Origin: Acidobacteriaceae bacterium
GTDB lineage: Bacteria > Acidobacteriota > Terriglobia > Terriglobales > Acidobacteriaceae
Length of the DNA: 64,000 nt
Assembly: GCA_003156805.1 (NCBI GenBank)
Contig: PMHV01000024.1
Span: 29,223 to 93,222, forward strand
Direction: 5' to 3'
Positions 34,459 through 41,899 of the stretch are shown piece by piece. A model generated the notes under the pieces. That model had not been told where the DNA came from, made no database searches, and saw only the letters and a program-made list of their open reading frames with translations. Each line of letters begins with the position of its first letter. The stretch's first letter is position 1. The position numbers and the translations under genes are program-made.

Positions 34459-35589
34459 TCAATTCGGAACCGGTTCCGCTTGCGCCGCGCTGAGCACCAC
34501 TCCGGCGGAACGCATGTGGGCGATGGCGTCGGGAACCTGCTGGGGAATGCCGCCGGAGCTTTGCACCCACGCCAGAAAGTCGTCGAGAATTTCGGCCAAG
34601 CCGCGAGTTGGCCGCCAGCCCAAGCTCCCAAGTTTTCCCACGCTGGAGACGCTGTGCCGATTGTCGCCGCGGCGGTATTCGCCGGAGATTTCGATGCCGG
34701 CGCCGCCGGGAATCAAATCCAGAACCTGGCGGGCGTAGTCGAGGATGGTGGTGGGGCGTCCGCTGCCCACGTTGAAGGCCTGGAAGTTGGCCTCGTCGCG
34801 GGCGAGAGTGAGCAAATTGGCCTCGACCACATCGTCGACGTGAAGGAAGTCGCGGGTCTGACATCCATCTTCGTAGACCACCAGCGGGAGGCCCTGCAGG
34901 GCGCGACTGCAGAAGATGCGGCACACGCCGGAGTAGTGGTTGTACAAAGATTGCCGCTGGCCCTGGGTGATCGAGTACCGCAGAGCCACGGTGGGAATGC
35001 CGTGCAGCCAGCCCAGGCCGAGCGCGGTTTTTTCCGCGGCCAGCTTGGAAACGGCATACTGATTATAGGGATTGTTCGACTGCTCCTCGAGCCGGCGGGG
35101 CTGCGCCGTCCGGGCGCAGGCGGGACAGGAAATTTCCCATTCGCCGCGCTGCAGTTGGGCCTGCGAGCGCGGCGCCGGCTGAAAGTCTCCGTGCTGCGCG
35201 CAGTGGTACTGGCCTTCGCCGTACACCGCCTGCGAGGAAGCGACGATGATTTTTTTTACCGGCAGCCGGTGGGCGACGATCAACTCGAACAGCAGCGCGG
35301 TGCTGACGGCGTTGACCGCGAGAAAGCGGGAGAAATCCGGCATGTAATCCTGATAGGCGGCCTGATGGGAAACGAGGTCGACGCCTTCGAGCGCGGCGCG
35401 CAGCGTGTTGCGGTCGCAGACATCGCCGCGCACAAACTCGGCCCGCGCGGGCAAATAGCGGGGCGCGCCGTGGGGATGAACCCTGGGTTCGAGGCTATCG
35501 AGAATGCGGACCTGCATGCCTTCGCGCAGGAAGCGGTCCACCAGATGGGAACCGATGAATCCCGCGCCGCCGGTTACGAGAATTCGCAT
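34459..35589 (-). CDS. NAD-dependent epimerase/dehydratase (nucleotide-sugar epimerase)
   Basis: 376 residues of the extended short-chain dehydrogenase family. The NAD site is ILVTGGAGFIGSHLVD at the N-terminus. The active site has SSQAVYGEG (Ser near 128) and the catalytic YAVSK (Tyr-x-x-x-Lys near 188). LRYSITQG and QTRDFLHVDDVVEAN are sugar-nucleotide-side motifs. An insert between them holds a CPAC pair (about residue 165), seen in some dTDP-rhamnose 4-epimerase-like proteins; this sub-call is only a suggestion. It would supply an epimerised nucleotide sugar to the transferases. Confidence 0.88.
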   Translation of the reverse strand: MRILVTGGAGFIGSHLVDRFLREGMQVRILDSLEPRVHPHGAPRYLPARAEFVRGDVCDRNTLRAALEGVDLVSHQAAYQDYMPDFSRFLAVNAVSTALLFELIVAHRLPVKKIIVASSQAVYGEGQYHCAQHGDFQPAPRSQAQLQRGEWEISCPACARTAQPRRLEEQSNNPYNQYAVSKLAAEKTALGLGWLHGIPTVALRYSITQGQRQSLYNHYSGVCRIFCSRALQGLPLVVYEDGCQTRDFLHVDDVVEANLLTLARDEANFQAFNVGSGRPTTILDYARQVLDLIPGGAGIEISGEYRRGDNRHSVSSVGKLGSLGWRPTRGLAEILDDFLAWVQSSGGIPQQVPDAIAHMRSAGVVLSAAQAEPVPN

Positions 35590-35603
35590 ATCAGATATCC
35601 ACC

Positions 35604-35637
35604 CTCTTTCACAAACTTATCTCTTTCACAAACTTAC
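35604..35637. repeat. Two tandem 17-bp direct repeats
   Basis: CTCTTTCACAAACTTAT (35604-35620) and CTCTTTCACAAACTTAC (35621-35637). They lie just upstream of the epimerase start on the minus strand, where they could alter its leader. Confidence 0.9.
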
Positions 35638-35660
35638 CATTCTTACTTGTCTTAATTATT

Positions 35661-36314
35661 TTACTTGCCGGAACCCGAGAAAACCGCGGCCACGGTTCGG
35701 CACAGGATGCTCAAGTCGAGCCCTGGGGACCAGTCGCGTATGTACTCGAGATCGAGCCGCACCCAGTCCTCGAAGTCGTTCACCCGGTTGCGTCCATTCA
35801 CTTGCCACAGACAGGTGATGCCGGGGGTGACCATTAACTTCTGCTTCTGATGCGGAGTGAAGCGGACATATTCCGTGACCAGCGGGGGGCGAGGGCCAAC
35901 CAGGCTCATATCGCCTTTGAGCACACTGTAAATCTGCGGAAGTTCGTCGAGGCTGTAGCGGCGCATCCAGCGGCCGGCGGGAGTGACGCGGGGATCGTCG
36001 GTCATCTTGAACATGGGGCCGGTCATCTCGTTGCTCGCGGCCAGCGCGTTCTTCAACCGGTCCGCATTGGCCACCATCGAGCGGAACTTATAGCTCAGGA
36101 AAGGACGCCCATTCTTCCCGACCACCTTCCAGTGGTAGAACGCAGGACCGGGAGAAGTGAATTTCACCAACAGTGCGAGAATCAGGAACAATGGGGAAAG
36201 CAATAGGAGCAGGAGCGCGGAAGCCAGCACGTCGAGAAGGCGTTTGCAGAAGAGCAGAACCGGGTTATTCCAGTTCGGAGAGAGCATCGCGGACTCGCAA
36301 CGCTGCGCCGGCAT
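35661..36314 (-). CDS. Sugar transferase, small initiating phosphoglycosyltransferase (PglC/WcaJ core)
   Basis: 217 residues from the ATG at 36314; a longer frame to 36593 lies wholly inside the upstream glycosyltransferase and has no family match. One re-entrant hydrophobic helix (LLLLLLSPLFLILALLV, ~20-45) is followed by the catalytic core. It shows SPGPAFYHWKVVGKNGRPF, YKFRSMVANAD, RRYSLDELPQIYSVLKGDMS, LVGPRPP and TPGITCLWQVNGRN. It places a sugar-1-phosphate on undecaprenyl phosphate. This is the second initiating transferase in the locus, without the membrane and Rossmann parts of the one at 31785-33284. Confidence 0.92.
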   Translation of the reverse strand: MPAQRCESAMLSPNWNNPVLLFCKRLLDVLASALLLLLLSPLFLILALLVKFTSPGPAFYHWKVVGKNGRPFLSYKFRSMVANADRLKNALAASNEMTGPMFKMTDDPRVTPAGRWMRRYSLDELPQIYSVLKGDMSLVGPRPPLVTEYVRFTPHQKQKLMVTPGITCLWQVNGRNRVNDFEDWVRLDLEYIRDWSPGLDLSILCRTVAAVFSGSGK

Positions 36315-36339
36315 GGCCTCGCCATGACTCACTTGCCGG

Positions 36340-37572
36340 CTAAGCACCGGCGGCACCCTGTTCCAATCGCGAGTAGGCCTCGACCAGCGCGCTTGCCGAA
36401 TGGCGCCAATCCAGTTGGCTGTTGACCCGCTCATATCCGTAGTCTCCCAGCTTTTGACGCCGCTGAGGATCGGCCAGCAGGGCATCGATCGCCTGGGCCA
36501 GAGGTTCGGCATCGTCTTGTTCGACATAGACTGCCGCTTCCTGTGCCGACCGGCGGGATTCCACCAGGTCAAAGGAGACGATAGGCTTGCCACATGCCAT
36601 ATATTCCATCATTTTGTTCATGGTGGACATATGGTTCAGCGGAATCGGCGGGTCGGGCGCCACGCAAACATCCGCCGTGGAAAGGTAGGACAGCAGCTCG
36701 GCATCCGGGATTCGTCCGGTGAATTGGATCGACCCGTTCAATCCCAGCGATCCCGCCAGTTCCTTCAGGTTCTCCCAACAATCGCCCTTGCCGATCAGCG
36801 CGAACAGGACATCCTGATTCTCGCGGATGTTGCGGAGATGATGAGCCGCCCGCACGACACGGTCCACGCCATCTTGCACGCTCATCACTCCCAGATACGC
36901 GACCATGTAAGGGTAGCCCTTCTTCAGTTCGGGCCGGGGCTCGGTGCGGCGGAAATATCGCAGATCGGGTCCGCTGCGCACGATCGCCAGCTTTTCGCCG
37001 GGCACGCAGCCGCGCTTCTGCGCGACCTCGAAGAAAGACTGATTGGGCGCGATCACCAGGCTCGCGGTTTTGTAGGAATGACGCTCAAGACGCAACAGAA
37101 GTCTGTACAGCCAGTCTTGCCGATGAAACTTGGTCTCGTAGGTCTCGGGGCATAAATCATGCTGATCATAGACAAATTTCCGGCCCAACCAGGTGAACGG
37201 CAGGCACAGCAGGAAGAACAAATCGGGAGGGTTGGCCGCATGCAAATAGTCAACCCCGTGCCGGGCTGAAACCCACAGCATTAAGACGAACGTGCAGAGC
37301 ATCGCCCAACTATATTCGAGCAGGTATCCCGGGCCGCTGCTGGCCTGCCAGTGGAGCGAATAACGATAGACGCGGATGCCGTGGTAGACCACGAACCTCT
37401 CGCGGTCCTGATTCTCTCCGCGCGGACAAATCACGCTGACCTCATAACCGGCATCGCGCAGCGCAAGCGCCTCCTGGCGCATACGGCGATCCATGGGAAA
37501 CGACAGATTCTCAATCAGCATGAGCACGCGACGGCTCGAGGACTTCCTTGGCATAGTTGTTTTCAGTGACAT
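36340..37572 (-). CDS. Glycosyltransferase family 4
   Basis: 410 residues, GT-B fold. The N-terminal half shows LMLIENLSFPMDRRMRQEA and YDQHDLCPETYETKF; the C-terminal half shows VAYLGVMSVQDGVD, FTGRIPDAELLSYLSTADVCVAPDP and MNKMMEYMACGKPIVSFD with the acidic donor-site region. It adds a sugar to the lipid-linked repeat unit at the inner face of the inner membrane. Two in-frame ATGs (37572 and 37554) come from an 18-bp tandem duplication that also spans the end of the upstream gene; ATG 37521 is a third choice. Confidence 0.92.
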   Translation of the reverse strand: MSLKTTMPRKSSSRRVLMLIENLSFPMDRRMRQEALALRDAGYEVSVICPRGENQDRERFVVYHGIRVYRYSLHWQASSGPGYLLEYSWAMLCTFVLMLWVSARHGVDYLHAANPPDLFFLLCLPFTWLGRKFVYDQHDLCPETYETKFHRQDWLYRLLLRLERHSYKTASLVIAPNQSFFEVAQKRGCVPGEKLAIVRSGPDLRYFRRTEPRPELKKGYPYMVAYLGVMSVQDGVDRVVRAAHHLRNIRENQDVLFALIGKGDCWENLKELAGSLGLNGSIQFTGRIPDAELLSYLSTADVCVAPDPPIPLNHMSTMNKMMEYMACGKPIVSFDLVESRRSAQEAAVYVEQDDAEPLAQAIDALLADPQRRQKLGDYGYERVNSQLDWRHSASALVEAYSRLEQGAAGA

Positions 37573-38755
37573 AGCTGTTTTCAGTCTGAATACAAAGCAG
37601 GAGAAACGCTAATGCGCTGAACATCGTGGACTGCCCCCAATGGAAGCAGGGAGTGCGGTTGATGTAGCGGGGGCGGCGCTGAAAATAAAAATATCCGCTT
37701 TCGTCGCGCATATGCTCAATGGTCCAGAGCGCAACCCGGGCTGCCGCCTCGAGGGCGCGATCTTGCGCCCGAAAACGGCACAAGGTCTCGATGCTCTGGG
37801 AAGCGCACTGAATGTCAATCGGATATATCCGATCGTGGTAGTACTTGGGACAGCCGCCGGGCAACAAGAAATTGTCGAAATAGAACTTCCAGCCTCGCTC
37901 GCGCGCGGTCTTGAAGCGATCATCTCCGGTGCCGCATTCGTAGTCGAGAAGGCTGTCGAGGACATACGCGGTGTGCCAGTTGTCAATCCAACGCAGATTG
38001 TCCTGCTGCCCGTAGAACCAGGAACCGTTGCGGTTCTGGTGCCCGACGGTGTAAGCCAGCGCTTCGCTGGCCAGCTGGTATAGCTCCGGACGCCGGGTGT
38101 GCCGGTAGACGCGGGAAAGCAGCCCTGCACCGAGGGCATTTGCATTATGCACCCGGACGTCGGCGTGGGCGACGTAGCTGATGCAAGTTCCCTTCTCATC
38201 GCGCAGGTGCGGCAGGTCGCGCAGAATGAATTCGCAAACGCCGCAGGCTTCCAGCAGATCCTCCTCCCGTCCGCTGATTTCAAAGGCATCGACAAAAGCG
38301 TGGCCGATCAGGCTGCTCCACACGATCGTGGGACATCCCGCCGGAAGGTAGTAGGTCCGGGTCTGGTAGTCGAAATGATTGCCCCAGCAGGAACCCGAGT
38401 ATCCCTGGGAGCGATTTGCCCGCAACCACGCCAAGCACTCGCCGGCCATCCTCCAGAAATTTTGATCTCCGTCAATCTGGTGCAAGCGAAGGTAGCCACG
38501 AGCCATGAAACCCATGCCCTTGCTCGACCTGGCCGGGCGTATGCCAATGTAGGGCCGCAAATTTACCGGCGAGCGCTTGACCAGTTGCACCAGCGCCTGG
38601 CGGCCGGCTTTGGTACCCAAGGTCAGTGGCCGCAGAACGCTGTTGAGGCCGTCAAAGGGATCGTACGCAGCGAAATCCCGCCTCTGGACCCAATCCTCCA
38701 GCGAGATAAGCGCCGCCTTCGCCCGCGACTGGGTCTCTGCAAGTGCGTCAATCAA
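37511..38755 (-). CDS. Alpha/alpha-toroid protein of polysaccharide loci (function unknown)
   Basis: 414 residues from a TTG at 38755, which overlaps the upstream stop by 8 bp. Repeated helix pairs with conserved aromatic/Gly positions (GMGFMARGYLRLHQIDGD, VYRHTRRPELYQLASEAL, GSWFYGQQDNLRWIDNWHTAYVLDSLLDY) point to an (alpha/alpha)6 toroid as in six-hairpin glycosidases and epimerases. No signal peptide was found, so it is cytosolic. Such proteins recur beside two-domain dehydrogenases in exopolysaccharide clusters and have carried unreliable names. An epimerase-, lyase- or hydrolase-like role on a polysaccharide precursor is inference. The last residues contain a TENSYV/TENNYA duplication. 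Confidence 0.6.
   Translation of the reverse strand: MIDALAETQSRAKAALISLEDWVQRRDFAAYDPFDGLNSVLRPLTLGTKAGRQALVQLVKRSPVNLRPYIGIRPARSSKGMGFMARGYLRLHQIDGDQNFWRMAGECLAWLRANRSQGYSGSCWGNHFDYQTRTYYLPAGCPTIVWSSLIGHAFVDAFEISGREEDLLEACGVCEFILRDLPHLRDEKGTCISYVAHADVRVHNANALGAGLLSRVYRHTRRPELYQLASEALAYTVGHQNRNGSWFYGQQDNLRWIDNWHTAYVLDSLLDYECGTGDDRFKTARERGWKFYFDNFLLPGGCPKYYHDRIYPIDIQCASQSIETLCRFRAQDRALEAAARVALWTIEHMRDESGYFYFQRRPRYINRTPCFHWGQSTMFSALAFLLLCIQTENSYVTENNYAKEVLEPSRAHAD
37552..37587. repeat. 18-bp tandem duplication across a stop/start junction
   Basis: CATAGTTGTTTTCAGTGA (37552-37569) and CATAGCTGTTTTCAGTCT (37570-37587). It encodes a repeated six-residue unit near the end of the toroid protein and supplies two in-frame ATGs for the downstream glycosyltransferase. 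Confidence 0.9.
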
Positions 38756-40889
38756 AAGAATTTTCCCGCAACGATTTTTTCAATTGGAAGCACGCGCGTG
38801 AGACCGCGAAGATATCTTCCAGCGGTATCGGCATCGCAGCACCGGCCAGCGCTGCCTGCACAAAGGCCTTCAGGCAGGCGCCGTGCCCTTTATCTGGAAT
38901 GAAAGCGCGCCGGACGGTCTTCTTGTGGTTCTGGACGATCGACAGACGGCGAAAGTTATCCAGCACCGCGACCCCTCCGTTCCCCACAATCTCCAGGCGC
39001 TCCTTGGGGATCGACGGATCGCCCTCCGAGGTATAGACGATCTGTCCCAGAGACCCCGAGCCAAAACCCAGGGTGTACACGGCGTGCTCCTCCCGTGGAC
39101 GGTCGCTGTCGGCAGGAAAGGCGCTGGCTGCCGAAATACGCTGCGGGTGGGAACGAAACAAGAAGCAGAGAAGATCCACGAAATGGCAAACCTCCGCCAG
39201 CAACCGCCCTCCGCCCTGGACGGGGTCGCGATGCCAGTGATTCGCCGGCAGGCTGCCGGCATTGACCCGGTAGGTCGCGATCCACGACCCAGGTTGCGAG
39301 TGCATCCAGTTCGCCAAGGCAACCACGTGTGGGGCGAAGCGGCGGTTATAGCCCACCATCAGCGAGGCGTTCTCCCGCCCGGTGATGGTTTCGATCTCCG
39401 CCAGTTCGTCTTCCCGCAGCGTCAGGGGCTTCTCCACAAATACGGATCTGCCCTTCCGCAGAGAGGCCATCGCCAAGGGGCCATGCAGGTCGTGCCGGGT
39501 GGCAATGACGATCGCGTCAATGTTCTGGTCGTCGAGTATTTCGGCGGCATCGCTGGTGGCATACTGAAAACCGAAGCGTCTCGCCGTGTCGGTGGCGCTG
39601 AGACCGGTTGCGGTGCAGATTCCGCCCAGCACGACATTGGTTTCCTTCCGCAGTTTGGGCAGGAACATGCTCTTGCAGTGGTTCCCGGCGCCGATCACAC
39701 CCACTGTGACCTGCGGCTTGGCGGAGATACGGCTCGGACTGAAATCCACTCTGGTCTTAGGTCTCTCCTCGGTGCTGTCGTACTGCAGCAAGATGCCCAG
39801 AGCCGATTTATCTTCCAACAAGATCCGATAGGCCTGTTCTCCGTCCCCAATGGCAAATCGCTGATTGATGATTTCACGAGCTTGGACTTTGCCCTGCGCC
39901 AGCAAATCGAGGAAAAGCTGCATGTTGCGTTTCTCCGTCCAGCGCACATAGCCGACGGGATAATCGATGCCACGTTCTTCATAGCTCGGATCATACCGGC
40001 CTGGGCCGTAGGAGCGGGACATGCGCAGATCCAGCTCTTTCTCGTAAAATACTTCCCACGGCAGATCTAGGTGGGTCTTGCCGATGTCTACGATTCGGGC
40101 CCGGTCGCGAGCCAGTTCTGCGGCCAGATGCATGGGCTCTGAATTCGAACTCGAAGCGGTCACCAGAACCACATCGGCTCCAATTCCGCTACTCAACTGT
40201 TCCACCTGCCGGACGGCCAGGGCACGATCGGGAAACCCTGCCCACGCCGCACCGAAAGCTCTGGCCAGCTCCAGGCGCGAATTCTCCAAATCAAGGCCAA
40301 TAATCTTGCAACCCGCCGCCGTCAACAGTTGTACGCAGAACTGACCGACAAGTCCCAGGCCGATGACGGCGACCAGCTCGCCGAGTTGAGCATTGGCTTG
40401 CCGTACGCCCTGCAGGGCAATCGCGCCCACCGTTGTGCAAGCCGCCAAGTCCAGCGGCACCCCATCCGGCACCCGGGCGCACAGGTTCTTGGGAACAAAG
40501 TTAAACTCGGCGTGATTTGCCGTGGAGCCGGCGCAAGCCACCCGATCCCCAACGCGAAACTCTTCCACCCCATCTCCTACCGCAATTACCTGGCCTGACA
40601 GGCTGTAACCCAGCGGAACCGGGGTCTTGAGCCGGTTCATCACCTTCTCGTAGGTAGCTGCCAAACCATCGCGCGTGATCGCGCCCATTACACTTGCAAC
40701 CTGGTCCGGCCGGGCGCGCGCTTTACCCACCAGACTCATCTGCGCCTGCTGCACTTTCATGCGCTCGGTTCCCGCGCTGATCAAAGAAAACGCAGTTCGT
40801 ACCAACACCCCGCCGGGGCGAACGGTGGGAGCGCACACCTGTTCCAGTTCCACCTTCCCAGTCCAATAGTTGTCGGTCACTTGATACAT
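38748..40889 (-). CDS. Two-domain oxidoreductase: zinc-type alcohol dehydrogenase plus Gfo/Idh/MocA
   Basis: 713 residues from the ATG at 40889. Residues ~1-350 are a medium-chain dehydrogenase with FSLISAGTERMKV, YSLSGQVIAVGDGVEEFRVGDRVAC and a Rossmann VIGLGLVGQFCVQLLTAAGC. Residues ~370-713 are a Gfo/Idh/MocA oxidoreductase with GVIGAGNHCKSMFLPKLRKE, VFVEKPLTL and NHWHRDPVQGGGRLLAEVCHFVDL. Each half could bind its own NAD(P). Such fusions occur in exopolysaccharide clusters and probably oxidise or epimerise a sugar or uronic-acid carbon, but the substrate is unknown. The classic structural zinc Cys cluster is not evident. It overlaps the toroid gene by 8 bp, supporting a joint role. Confidence 0.87.
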   Translation of the reverse strand: MYQVTDNYWTGKVELEQVCAPTVRPGGVLVRTAFSLISAGTERMKVQQAQMSLVGKARARPDQVASVMGAITRDGLAATYEKVMNRLKTPVPLGYSLSGQVIAVGDGVEEFRVGDRVACAGSTANHAEFNFVPKNLCARVPDGVPLDLAACTTVGAIALQGVRQANAQLGELVAVIGLGLVGQFCVQLLTAAGCKIIGLDLENSRLELARAFGAAWAGFPDRALAVRQVEQLSSGIGADVVLVTASSSNSEPMHLAAELARDRARIVDIGKTHLDLPWEVFYEKELDLRMSRSYGPGRYDPSYEERGIDYPVGYVRWTEKRNMQLFLDLLAQGKVQAREIINQRFAIGDGEQAYRILLEDKSALGILLQYDSTEERPKTRVDFSPSRISAKPQVTVGVIGAGNHCKSMFLPKLRKETNVVLGGICTATGLSATDTARRFGFQYATSDAAEILDDQNIDAIVIATRHDLHGPLAMASLRKGRSVFVEKPLTLREDELAEIETITGRENASLMVGYNRRFAPHVVALANWMHSQPGSWIATYRVNAGSLPANHWHRDPVQGGGRLLAEVCHFVDLLCFLFRSHPQRISAASAFPADSDRPREEHAVYTLGFGSGSLGQIVYTSEGDPSIPKERLEIVGNGGVAVLDNFRRLSIVQNHKKTVRRAFIPDKGHGACLKAFVQAALAGAAMPIPLEDIFAVSRACFQLKKSLRENSFD

Positions 40890-40957
40890 AACTTCAATCC
40901 ATCCGGTTACCGACGAAACGGTGAGGCGATTAAGCAAAACACAGTTTCAGCGCTAAC

Positions 40958-41899
40958 TTACTTAGTAAGATATACGAATAAGTACCATCCCAGGCGTGAG
41001 CTAAGCTGCTTCTCAATACTCAGAGGTATCCATTTGCCGAATGAGTATTTTCGCAAGGGGAAATGCGCGACTCGCGTGGTCACGCTTGTGAAGTTAGCAA
41101 ATGCCTGTTTAACGCTCTGACGGGTATAAACGAACGCGATTGGACATTCTGGTCCATCGGTGGCATGATGCACAAAACTGTGAGAGCGAAGATAAGACCA
41201 CCCTATGCGCAAGAAGTTGTTGTAGTGAAGTTGCCATACCGACGACTCCTGGTTCCCACGGACCCCCTTGAGTTCGTCGCTCAACCGCGCGCGATCCCGT
41301 GAGAAGCGCCCCACTCTGCTCAGGATTCGCAGCAATACGTGCGCTCTCATGTATCCCATGATGCGAACATAGTAGTTGAAACTGTGCTTGTGATAGAGCA
41401 TCAACACGGCTTTTCCGCCCGGCTTCAGAACCCGGTAAACTTCCTCAAATGCCGCCGCTACGTTCGGGGTGTGATGTAACACGCCGTGTGAATAGACAAA
41501 ATCAAAACTCCCGTCCGGAAAACTGAGCCGTTCCGCATTCTCGATCTGAAAGCGGCCACGCAAGCCGAGAACGTTGAAATGCCGGCGGGTCGCGTCGACC
41601 GCGGCTTCGGTTAGATCGACCCCGGTATAATCGGCGCCGTGTTTTGCGAACATCGCCCCGTCGGCGCCATTTCCACATCCAATCTCCAAGACACGCTTAC
41701 CGCGGGTCTCTTCAAACGGAACCAGCAGCGGAATATGCCACTCGGTGGAGTAGCGAAATGCCCGATATCTCTCGAAAAACTCCGCCGTACCTCTCTCTAC
41801 GTTTACGTAGTGCGTTCCACAGGCCTCCGTATTCCAGAACTCATGAACTTTCTCGGCAGGCGTCTCATGGGACGGGGACGAATAGGACAAAGAATTCAT
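40958..41899 (-). CDS. SAM-dependent methyltransferase
   Basis: 313 residues from the ATG at 41899, which overlaps the asnB-like stop by 4 bp; the longer frame to 41941 is less likely. Class I methyltransferase motifs: motif I VLEIGCGNGADGAMFAKHG (~70-88), the acidic GVDLTE, then FDFVYSHGVLHHTPN and EEVYRVLKPGGKAVLML. The N-terminal FWNTEACGTHYVNVERGTAEFFERY is typical of polysaccharide-locus methyltransferases. It probably O-methylates a sugar of the repeat unit. The last ~100 residues are more variable and rich in aromatic residues, possibly for membrane contact. Confidence 0.9.
   Translation of the reverse strand: MNSLSYSSPSHETPAEKVHEFWNTEACGTHYVNVERGTAEFFERYRAFRYSTEWHIPLLVPFEETRGKRVLEIGCGNGADGAMFAKHGADYTGVDLTEAAVDATRRHFNVLGLRGRFQIENAERLSFPDGSFDFVYSHGVLHHTPNVAAAFEEVYRVLKPGGKAVLMLYHKHSFNYYVRIMGYMRAHVLLRILSRVGRFSRDRARLSDELKGVRGNQESSVWQLHYNNFLRIGWSYLRSHSFVHHATDGPECPIAFVYTRQSVKQAFANFTSVTTRVAHFPLRKYSFGKWIPLSIEKQLSSRLGWYLFVYLTK

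Noticed and set aside
34480..40070. Long forward frames at 34480-35655 and 38883-40070
   Set aside because: Antisense to the epimerase and the two-domain oxidoreductase; the real motifs are on the minus strand.
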